Origin: CAYLMG01 sp964493425
Lineage (GTDB): Bacteria; Planctomycetota; Phycisphaerae; Sedimentisphaerales; Anaerobacaceae
Direction: 5' to 3'
Length of the DNA: 64,000 bases
Assembly: GCA_964493425.1 (NCBI GenBank)
Contig: CAZBMW010000013.1
Coordinates: 1 to 64,000, forward strand
Positions 42,722 to 49,660 of this stretch are shown in pieces (position 1 is the first letter of the stretch; each line of letters begins with the position of its first letter). The notes beneath the pieces are model-generated. The model was not told where the DNA came from, did not search any database, and saw only the letters and a program-made list of their open reading frames with translations. The position numbers were made by a program, and so were the translations under genes.

Positions 42722-43615
42722 TTATTCAACCTGCCTAATCGTGTTAATAACCTTATTAAATGACTTATTCTTCTTCAAAATCATTTCGCCAACTTCACAG
42801 CCGATATCATCGGCAATAACAGGACATTTAGCTCTCAGTATGAAAAAAATGTTCTTGCCTACATCGCTGAGAGTTTCATAATTGCCCTGCCCCTTGGCGA
42901 TAATCAAATCTGCATTATCAAAACGGCCCCTAAAAGTCTGAGAACAGCTTTCCAGAATTGTCCCAGGTGCATCTGAACCGTTATCGATTACCTCAACAAT
43001 TTTAGGTAAACCGGCAAGTACCGCATCTTCCATTGTTGCATCATTTATTACAGGTGAGCCTTTCACGACAAGAGTAATCTTTTCTATCGGCATTTTCTCA
43101 ATCAGCAAACGGTCAAAAACGATTTCACCAGCATTATCCGCAATATAAAGAATGTGCCGTGCTCTGTTTAGGGCTTCCCTGAAAGAGTCAAGCCCAACTG
43201 CAGAGAAACTTTTGTCCATACATTCACTGATTGCCGCATCAATATCTGCCTTTTTCAATTTACTGCTGACTCCAAAATCAATAATGTTCCCGGCAATAGC
43301 CAAGCGAATTGCTGTCTCAAGCGGTTTTTCAGATTCGGTAATCAATTTCCGCAGTTTGGGATATAACTTCAGCGCGAGTTCATTAAACTCACTTTTTACC
43401 TCGCGGTACGGATCCTCCACACCGACCAGCTTCCTAATCAACCGATGTATCTTCTGCCCCATCAACGGCGGGCTCTGACCCATATCCAATTTATTTACAA
43501 GAATAAGAACCTCTCGCACTACCTGCTCATGAATCTTCTTATCATCAGTTGACAATCTCGCAGCATCGAGTGCCTGGCGAATAAAACAGGGAATACAATC
43601 CAAAAACGTTTGCAT
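42722..43615 (-). CDS. DUF89 (ARMT1-like) metal-dependent phosphatase family protein
   Basis: 297 aa. Subfamily I pattern: N-terminal C-I-P-C-F-I-R-Q, then I-A-D-N-A-G-E-I-V-F-D (Asp/Asn metal ligands), V-K-G-S-P-V-I-N-D-A-T and K-G-Q-G-N-Y-E-T-L. DUF89 proteins are Mn/Co/Ni-dependent damage-control phosphatases; the CxxC subtype is common in archaea and anaerobes, with unknown substrate. It is embedded between NifX-like and GDGTGP genes with 1-21 base spacing. Confidence 0.88.
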   Translation of the reverse strand: MQTFLDCIPCFIRQALDAARLSTDDKKIHEQVVREVLILVNKLDMGQSPPLMGQKIHRLIRKLVGVEDPYREVKSEFNELALKLYPKLRKLITESEKPLETAIRLAIAGNIIDFGVSSKLKKADIDAAISECMDKSFSAVGLDSFREALNRARHILYIADNAGEIVFDRLLIEKMPIEKITLVVKGSPVINDATMEDAVLAGLPKIVEVIDNGSDAPGTILESCSQTFRGRFDNADLIIAKGQGNYETLSDVGKNIFFILRAKCPVIADDIGCEVGEMILKKNKSFNKVINTIRQVE

Positions 43616-43636
43616 TTTTCTACCCTATAGAAATAC

Positions 43637-43999
43637 TCAAATCCAATGTCCCTCAACATTAGCTTTATCTACTTCTCTCAACTTTCCCGCCTTGAATAAA
43701 TCAATCGCTCCCTGAACTGTCTGTTTTTCAGCTAAAAATATCTTTATCCCAGCTGCGTTTAGAGTCTTAAAAGCATTGGGGCCGACATTACCTGTTATCA
43801 GCGATTCGACGTTAAGATTGGCTATATTCCGGCCTGTCTGTATCCCCGCTCCCTGGGCAACATTCATATTCACTGCGTTATCATAGACCTCGAATTTGCC
43901 TGTTCCAGTATCAACAACAATAAGCCATTTTGCTCGCCCGAATCTCTGATCAATCTCGCTGGAAAGTTCTTTTCCCTGTGCGGTAACTGCTACTTTCAT
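43637..43999 (-). CDS. NifX/NifB-type cofactor-binding domain protein (copy 3)
   Basis: 120 aa, single domain: M-K-V-A-V-T-A, Q-R-F-G-R-A-K-W, G-A-G-I-Q-T-G-R, G-N-V-G-P-N-A-F. It is closest by eye to the N-terminal domain of the ferredoxin fusion (same G-A-G-I-Q and G-P-N-A-F blocks). GAGGAGC lies 9 bases before ATG 43999. The C-terminus ends V-E-G-H-W. Confidence 0.88.
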   Translation of the reverse strand: MKVAVTAQGKELSSEIDQRFGRAKWLIVVDTGTGKFEVYDNAVNMNVAQGAGIQTGRNIANLNVESLITGNVGPNAFKTLNAAGIKIFLAEKQTVQGAIDLFKAGKLREVDKANVEGHWI

Positions 44000-44083
44000 A
44001 ATAATTTAGCTCCTCTACCTTAAACTACATATCCATCAGTTACACTTACCTTGATTTCGTTTACAAAAGCCAATAATTTTCTG

Positions 44084-44473
44084 TTACCATCTTCTGCCAT
44101 GTCGACCTCTTCGTCTACCAAAGCCTCTGCGAGCACCTTTCCAACAACCGGGCAAAGCATATCGCGGCAAATTCAACTTACCTGCATTGTAAGCGGCGAG
44201 AACTTCATTTATTGAACCGGTTACAAACGGTAGTACAACAATTCCTGAACCGCCTAACATATAAGCCAATGGTCTTGAGATTGCTCCGCAGATAAGTAAA
44301 TTTACACCAAGCTGTCGTAATTTAGCTGTTCTTTCAGGCCCACTCGGCGCGGTAAGCAGAATTTCGCTTCTTTTTCTCTCAATACCGTTTTCTAACTCAA
44401 TAAGTAAAAGCTTGCTGGCAAAATCAAAAACGCTCGAAACTCTGCCTTGCCAAACTGGAATAGCTATCTTCAT
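44084..44473 (-). CDS. NifX/NifB-type cofactor-binding domain protein (copy 4), first gene of the sigma-54 operon
   Basis: 129 aa from ATG 44473, which has GGAG at 44484-44481; ATG 44479 is too close to that site. M-K-I-A-I-P-V-W-Q-G-R-V-S-S-V-F-D-F-A opens the domain, with L-L-I-C-G-A-I-S and a central G-S-G-I-V-V. The C-terminal 25 residues are Cys/Arg/Gly-rich (L-P-G-C-W-K-G-A-R-R-G-F-G-R-R-R), a basic tail not present in the other copies. Confidence 0.85.
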   Translation of the reverse strand: MKIAIPVWQGRVSSVFDFASKLLLIELENGIERKRSEILLTAPSGPERTAKLRQLGVNLLICGAISRPLAYMLGGSGIVVLPFVTGSINEVLAAYNAGKLNLPRYALPGCWKGARRGFGRRRGRHGRRW

Positions 44474-44495
44474 ACGCAATCTCCATAATCTATTT

Positions 44496-44513
44496 TAGCA
44501 ACTACTGTACCAA
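44496..44513 (-). promoter_or_regulatory. Sigma-54 (-24/-12) promoter
   Basis: Minus strand TTGGTACAGTAGTTGCTA: GG (44511-44510) and GC (44499-44498) are separated by exactly 10 bases, close to consensus TGGCAC-N5-TTGCW. Transcription would start near 44486, about 13 bases before ATG 44473. Confidence 0.8.
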
Positions 44514-44614
44514 AAATGCAGCTTTGAGAATAAAATAGAATATAACCAATTGATAATAATAAACTTAAGTATTAGGAAGGAACCTCGAATCGTATATCCT
44601 TAGAAGTGTATGAT

Positions 44615-44661
44615 ATTGCACAATGCAATAGATGAAATTTGGCCAAATTGCAAAATGCAAT
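44615..44661. promoter_or_regulatory. Twin upstream activator palindromes
   Basis: ATTGCA-CAA-TGCAAT at 44615-44629 and ATTGCA-AAA-TGCAAT at 44647-44661. Both are perfect 6-bp inverted repeats, centred 32 bases apart (three helical turns), about 105-165 bases upstream of the sigma-54 promoter. They fit enhancer sites for the activator encoded next door. Confidence 0.75.
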
Positions 44662-44692
44662 AACCAAAAATTTCTCTAAAATCTTTTAGCAC

Positions 44693-46027
44693 CTACTTAC
44701 TTTGAATGTTTAGACTTTTTAGCTTCCTGAACAAAGTGCTGGCATCTATCCCCAATTCCTTAGCTGTTGCTGTACGGTTACCGTTATTACGGCGAAGAGC
44801 TTGTTCTATCATTACCACTTCCATTTGTTTTAGTGTTCTGAATGTGCTTACAGCTAATGCCTTGTCAGCTCTGTTTTGTCTCATAGTACCGGGTAAATGT
44901 CTGGCTTCTATAATATCACCCTGACAAATCACGAAACAATGTTCAAGAGCGTTCTCAAGCTCTCTGATGTTGCCTGGAAAATCATAGCTTAAAAGAACAG
45001 CCATTGCATTGTCACTAAGACAGCAAATATTTCTGTTATAAATCCTGTTGAAGCGATTTATAAAGTGGTCAACAAGCAGTGGAATATCTTCGCTTCTTTC
45101 CTTCAAAGGCGGTAAAGATAATTTAACCACATTAATACGATAATAAAGATCACTCCTAAACTTTCCCTGCTCGACTAATTTAGCCAAATCTTTGTTAGTA
45201 GCAGTAATAATTCTTACGTCGGCCTTTTCAGAAGAGATAGCCCCGACAGGTTCATAAGCTTTTTCCTGCAGGACACGTAACAGCTTGACCTGTACAGAGG
45301 AAGACATATCCCCAATCTCATCCAAAAATATGGTGCCGCCCTCAGCTAATCTGAAACGACCGGGTTTATCTTTTTTAGCATCCGTAAAGGCACCGGCTTT
45401 ATAGCCAAATAGTTCAGACTCTAATAGCGTATCCGGAAGAGCACTACAATTAACCGCAATAAATGGTTTGTCTCTGCGGTGACTCAAATTATGAATAGCT
45501 CTGGCAAACAGCTCTTTTCCTGTACCGGTTTGGCCTTCAATCAGAACCGTGCAGTTACTTTCTGCAATTTGAGGCAGGATATCAAAAAGCTCCTGGATTT
45601 TGTGATTTCTGCTTATGATGTCTTCGCAGCTATATTGTTTCTGGACTTGCTTTCGCAATTCCTCAACGATGGTCATATCCCGAAATGTTTCAACGCCCCC
45701 TATGACTTGACCATCCTTATCTTTAAGCAGCGCCGTAGAAATGGTAATAGCCTTGCGTCTTCCCTGTGCGTCAATAATGTGGACAGGTTTATTAATAACC
45801 GTTTTGCCTGTATCCATCGTGTGTCGTAAGGCACAGTCGGTCTCACATACATTGGCTCGCAGTACATCCTTGCATATCTGACCTATAGCTTTCTCACGCG
45901 GTATCCCAGTTATCTGTTCAGCAGCTTTATTATAAGAAGTTATTCGCCACTCTTTATCAACGGTAAATACTCCATCAGCGATGCTGTCCAAAATAACATC
46001 TCTTTTTTCGTTAGATTTTAGATTCAT
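44693..46027 (-). CDS. Sigma-54-dependent transcriptional activator with PAS sensor
   Basis: About 444 aa from ATG 46027 (a TTG at 46036 is also possible). PAS domain at about 7-115 with three cysteines (C52, C61, C65; C-E-T-D-C). AAA+ domain at about 140-380 with Walker A G-Q-T-G-T-G-K-E (165-172), G-A-F-T-D-A (212-217, usual GAFTGA) and Walker B F-L-D-E (234-237). Fis-type helix-turn-helix at the end (N-R-T-A-T-A-K-E-L-G-I-D-A-S-T). No receiver domain, so it senses directly. It resembles DVU2106, activator of the orp operons of Desulfovibrio vulgaris, in layout and context. The cysteines could sense redox or hold a cluster. Confidence 0.9.
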   Translation of the reverse strand: MNLKSNEKRDVILDSIADGVFTVDKEWRITSYNKAAEQITGIPREKAIGQICKDVLRANVCETDCALRHTMDTGKTVINKPVHIIDAQGRRKAITISTALLKDKDGQVIGGVETFRDMTIVEELRKQVQKQYSCEDIISRNHKIQELFDILPQIAESNCTVLIEGQTGTGKELFARAIHNLSHRRDKPFIAVNCSALPDTLLESELFGYKAGAFTDAKKDKPGRFRLAEGGTIFLDEIGDMSSSVQVKLLRVLQEKAYEPVGAISSEKADVRIITATNKDLAKLVEQGKFRSDLYYRINVVKLSLPPLKERSEDIPLLVDHFINRFNRIYNRNICCLSDNAMAVLLSYDFPGNIRELENALEHCFVICQGDIIEARHLPGTMRQNRADKALAVSTFRTLKQMEVVMIEQALRRNNGNRTATAKELGIDASTLFRKLKSLNIQSK

Positions 46028-46036
46028 CTCTACCAA

Positions 46037-46353
46037 TATATTAGTTCAGCCGGCTTTTTCAACCTTTTTGTGATTTCGGTAATTAATACGAGTAGGTACT
46101 TACTGCTGTCCGGCAGATTTGCTCTATTGTTATAACTTTGCCACTTTCCGATAAAAAAGATATTATCGCGATGAGTCAACGTAAGGTATATTGGTTTCTC
46201 GTAGCTTAAGCCTCAGTGAAGCAATCCAATGCGCTCCAACGAGCATTTTCGATAATATCGCTTATTACCCTAGATTGCAGGTAGCTTAGATTATTTACAT
46301 ACTAAATATATGTTTACCAGCTCACGATGCGGCTGGCGACCTCGTGTTTGTTT
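46037..46353. other. Intergenic region between activator gene and GH30 gene
   Basis: 317 bases with no gene. It contains a perfect 10-base inverted repeat GATATTATCG (46159-46168) / CGATAATATC (46250-46259) 81 bases apart. The region should hold the promoter of the activator gene; none near consensus was recognised. Confidence 0.45.
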
Positions 46354-48858
46354 TTAGAGCAGCCACTGCTCGGCAAATATTGCAAAGTCTATGAAATTAA
46401 CGTCACCATCATTATTAAGGTCTGCACCGCCGCAAGAAGAATACAAGTGACAATTCGAGGTTAACCACCAATTAAGGAAATTCGATAATTCATACATTCC
46501 TATTTGGCCCTCGTAGAGCTGCATGATACCCTCAGGAGACAGAGCATGTTTGTAAATGCGAAAATCATCCACGCGTCCATTAAGGCAGGCATCCCAGCTG
46601 TATTGCGACTTGCCGATATAGTTTTGCGTCGTGACGCCGAGTGAATCCGGAGTGAGGCTCATCGAGCTGTTGCGTCCGACTTCGTCGCCGCCGACATAAA
46701 GAATGCCCGTATTGCCACTGAGAGTTACTGCCACGTGCGTCCAAGCGCCCGTTGGAAGCGGGTCACCGCCATTTATAACCTGTTCACCGCCATCGCTACT
46801 GGTAGTGATGGCGAAGCGTACTACGTCTGAGACGCCGTTGTTCGGTGTCAGGAACATATACACATCGGTGTCGTTTCCGAAGTCAAATATACGCGACCAG
46901 TCGCTGATAGCATCCAGATAAACCCAGGCGGAGATAGTAAAGTCGGTCAGGCCGTCAACCACGCCTGTCGGCAGGCTGACATAGTCGTTCGTGCCATCCA
47001 GATTCACGGCATTGTTGTATTTTCCCGTGGTCCAAGTGGGGCCGCCGACGAGTGTGCCTGTCCATCCATTTCCGGTGGAATCAAAAGCGGTTGTGCCGCT
47101 GGTTTCGTCGAACCTCAAGTGTGCTCCCGGCACCGACTGCGAGGTACTGAACGAGAAGACCGAACCCTGATTGCGGCTGGAGTAGGCGATTTCATCCACG
47201 CGCCAGTAATAGGCCGTCCAAGAAGTAAGCTCCGTCGGCGTAAAACTGCTGGGGTAAACGGTGTCTTGATATTCCGGCGAAGCCGGAGTGGCGGTGGCTA
47301 CAGCATCGTAATCCGTTCCCAAATATATAGCGTGGGTCATTGCGTTTGTTCCCGGCGACCATGTCAGAATCGCATTGGGGGAGATTTGGGTCTCGCCGTT
47401 GACGGGCGATGGATTGGTCGCGGGACCGACTGTCACTTCTTTGTCCAGAAGGACAGTGGTAAGCGATGAGGCAGGCAGTGTTAATTGCGAGCCGGAGATT
47501 GGACCGAGTGACTCGAAGTGATTCGAGCCTGCGGTCTGGTAGACACTCGAGTAATCGTATGTAAAGGAACCGGCATCCAAAGTCACCGTGACAGGCGTGC
47601 TCGTTCTTCGGTTGATGAACACGGCGACCAGCCGGAGATCGTCAGGTGAAAGGTAGGCCGATGACAGGACCTCGGGATCGCTGGAGCTGGCTTGCACTCG
47701 CCTGAATCCGGGCGTGATGTAATAAGAAAAATGCTTCATAGACCAATAGGATGGATTGAGCCAATAGCCTTTCGGATCGGTCCAACTGGCTGGATCCCAA
47801 GGAAATTCTATCTCAACCAATCCGATCTCGCCAGGCCATATCAAGCTCCAGTGGTTATATCCACTCACCTGCCCTTCGGTCAGCGCATTGTGGATCAAAT
47901 TCGCACACTCGATCATGTCAAAAAAATCACCATATTCGGTCATGAATTTGGGGGTTTCCGGGAACAGGCTTGTTGTGGCCTGAAGTGCCGGGATGTATCC
48001 ATCCGGAGTTCCATCCGTGCTTCCGTGATAAAGGTGGTAGGCCAGCCCGTGGAAACTGTCGGGATTCATGGCCGCCGCAAAGTCTTGAATCACATTGTAG
48101 CCAATGCCGACCACCTCGGGCCCGAGCAGCTTGGGCGGCGACGGCAAATCAGCCTCCAGTCGCTGGTAGACCGCATCAAGCGCCAAGGCATAGCTCGCGT
48201 AGCTCGCTCCGTTCCAAGGAGCCTCGGTAGGATTGAATCTGCAGGAATCATATTCAGCCGTCCAGTCCGGTTCATTCTGGATACCGATCCAGGTTGGAGT
48301 AACACCGTTTGCAATGTAATCCTGAATCGAGTCGTACCAGTAGTCCGCAAATCCCTCATAGTCGTAGTTATCTGGACCTCCAATCAGCGTTCCACCATTG
48401 CCAACCTCGCCATTGCTCTTCAGATATGCGGGAGGCGACCATGAGCTAATCATAATAGGCACAGGACGGCCTAAGCTCTCGTTGGCGGCGGCAACGATAT
48501 CATAAGCAGCGGTGTCCTCACCGTCGGTGCCGCGCCACCAGTTGCCCAGCCGCAGCATCGAAAGGTTCAGGCCCGCAAAGGCATAGTCATAGATTTCCTC
48601 ACTGTAGGGATGCGCCGAAATCCAGCCGTTATAGAACGCAATCGCCCCGCCCAGACCTTCAATCGTCTGATAGGTCGTGGTGGAATCGATTGCAACCGTA
48701 GCTGCTGAAACCGGCAGTGACAATGCCAGGATAATTGCTACCAAAATTAAAATTGTTTTTCTCACTCTTGAGCTCTGTGTTTCCCTTGGGACGACGACCG
48801 AGACAGTAAAATACGGCTTGTCCAACCAGCCTCCTATAAGCAGTAAACCCTGCCGCAT
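46354..48858 (-). CDS. Secreted GH30-family xylanase-like enzyme with LamG and dockerin-like domains
   Basis: 834 aa. A signal peptide (about 33-52, I-L-I-L-V-A-I-I-L-A-L-S-L-P-V-S-A) is preceded by 31 residues if ATG 48858 is used; GTG 48765 would start right at it. GH30 barrel about 55-460: acid/base E in I-Q-N-E-P-D-W, nucleophile E in F-M-T-E-Y-G, and the E-G-L-G-G-A start. Then a fibronectin-like domain (about 465-565), a LamG domain (about 570-765, F-D-E-T-S-G...I-S-A-W-V-Y) and a C-terminal dockerin-like EF-hand repeat (D-L-N-N-D-G-D-V-N). Context suggests glucuronoxylan as substrate. Confidence 0.85.
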   Translation of the reverse strand: MRQGLLLIGGWLDKPYFTVSVVVPRETQSSRVRKTILILVAIILALSLPVSAATVAIDSTTTYQTIEGLGGAIAFYNGWISAHPYSEEIYDYAFAGLNLSMLRLGNWWRGTDGEDTAAYDIVAAANESLGRPVPIMISSWSPPAYLKSNGEVGNGGTLIGGPDNYDYEGFADYWYDSIQDYIANGVTPTWIGIQNEPDWTAEYDSCRFNPTEAPWNGASYASYALALDAVYQRLEADLPSPPKLLGPEVVGIGYNVIQDFAAAMNPDSFHGLAYHLYHGSTDGTPDGYIPALQATTSLFPETPKFMTEYGDFFDMIECANLIHNALTEGQVSGYNHWSLIWPGEIGLVEIEFPWDPASWTDPKGYWLNPSYWSMKHFSYYITPGFRRVQASSSDPEVLSSAYLSPDDLRLVAVFINRRTSTPVTVTLDAGSFTYDYSSVYQTAGSNHFESLGPISGSQLTLPASSLTTVLLDKEVTVGPATNPSPVNGETQISPNAILTWSPGTNAMTHAIYLGTDYDAVATATPASPEYQDTVYPSSFTPTELTSWTAYYWRVDEIAYSSRNQGSVFSFSTSQSVPGAHLRFDETSGTTAFDSTGNGWTGTLVGGPTWTTGKYNNAVNLDGTNDYVSLPTGVVDGLTDFTISAWVYLDAISDWSRIFDFGNDTDVYMFLTPNNGVSDVVRFAITTSSDGGEQVINGGDPLPTGAWTHVAVTLSGNTGILYVGGDEVGRNSSMSLTPDSLGVTTQNYIGKSQYSWDACLNGRVDDFRIYKHALSPEGIMQLYEGQIGMYELSNFLNWWLTSNCHLYSSCGGADLNNDGDVNFIDFAIFAEQWLL

Positions 48859-48885
48859 ATCTTACTGCGGCTTCAGAGTATCTTC

Positions 48886-48914
48886 ATTATAAGGAAAAAG
48901 GCATGTTTTGTCAA
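48886..48914 (-). promoter_or_regulatory. Consensus sigma-70 promoter for the GH30 gene
   Basis: Minus strand TTGACA (48914-48909), exactly 17 bases, TATAAT (48891-48886): both hexamers are perfect. The start would be near 48879, leaving a leader of about 20 bases to ATG 48858 or about 115 to GTG 48765. Confidence 0.85.
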
Positions 48915-49025
48915 TAGAATTTTATATATGTGTTTCACTTCAGCAAAAGTAAAATATGTTTCCTGAATGACTAATCTGCTATTTTGATGATTTTTCAGAT
49001 TGGAGCAACTTAAGTTAGTCCAGCT

Positions 49026-49070
49026 GGGCACAAAATTATGCCCTGCCATTGAAGGCAGGGGCACTTTTAT
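49026..49070 (+). terminator. Terminator/attenuator-like pair of overlapping hairpins
   Basis: CCCTGCC (49041-49047) pairs with GGCAGGG (49054-49060) over a 6-base loop, followed by GCACTTTTAT. An alternative stem GGGCA (49026-49030) / TGCCC (49039-49043) would use some of the same bases. It lies between the GH30 promoter and the xylan operon. Confidence 0.4.
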
Positions 49071-49149
49071 AACCATAGGAATTTTTTATAAAATTGGAAG
49101 ATAATGAGATTTTCGGTTGTAGGTTCGAAAACGTCACCAATAGTTGTGT

Positions 49150-49641
49150 ATGCTAAATACAATAACGATTCTGTTAACCGACTTCAACATAGCATCTTTA
49201 ACTCTGCTTGAATTTGAACCCAACAGCGACAATGAGCAAACCGGTTTTGTGGCTCGACAGAACGATAAATACCATTATGAAACCGGCGTGACTCTTCGAC
49301 AGAGCAAACGCTGGGTCTTTTTACACAATGCACTTAAAGATAAGACAGTAGAACCCACAAAATACTTGGATATCCAGCTTGGCCCTGTTATACTTTCAGT
49401 TAAGGCATCTCCATTGTCTTATGAGTTTTCCTGCACGCCCTCTACAGGGGCTCAGGAGTCGTTGGGCACGGCCCTGACAAAGGATTTGTCCGTTGAAGAG
49501 ATAAGTTTTGACAACGGAATATGTTTTACCGGCGTTTACTTTGGCAGGTACACAATTGATAACGGCAAGAAATGCCCTTCACCGAAGAAGACCTTTGATA
49601 CCAATCAGGTGATGGAAAAACTCGAGCCTTTAATCGATTAA
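49150..49641 (+). pseudogene. Orphan GH43-type C-terminal beta-sandwich module (remnant)
   Basis: About 163 aa without catalytic domain, signal peptide or ribosome site; an in-frame stop lies just upstream (49141-49143). From residue 13 on it aligns with the last 160 residues of the GH43 enzyme at 56365-57960: E-Q-T-G-F-V-A-R / E-E-A-G-L-V-V-R, Y-L-D-I / Y-I-D-V, I-L-S-V-K-A-S-P-L-S-Y-E-F / I-V-M-S-V-K-A-L-P-L-T-Y-E-F, T-G-V-Y-F-G. Its last residues diverge (no F-D-Y strand). Probably the tail left by deletion of a second GH43 gene; an independent carbohydrate-binding protein is less likely. Confidence 0.65.
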
Positions 49642-49660
49642 AACTGAAAGAATATTATTT

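Noticed and set aside
34090..46027. Nitrogenase (nif) cluster
   Set aside because: NifX-like domains are present but nifH, nifD, nifK, nifE, nifN and a radical-SAM NifB are absent.
47692..48444. 250-aa plus-strand frame inside the GH30 gene
   Set aside because: Antisense shadow of a gene with intact catalytic motifs; no ribosome site or recognisable product.
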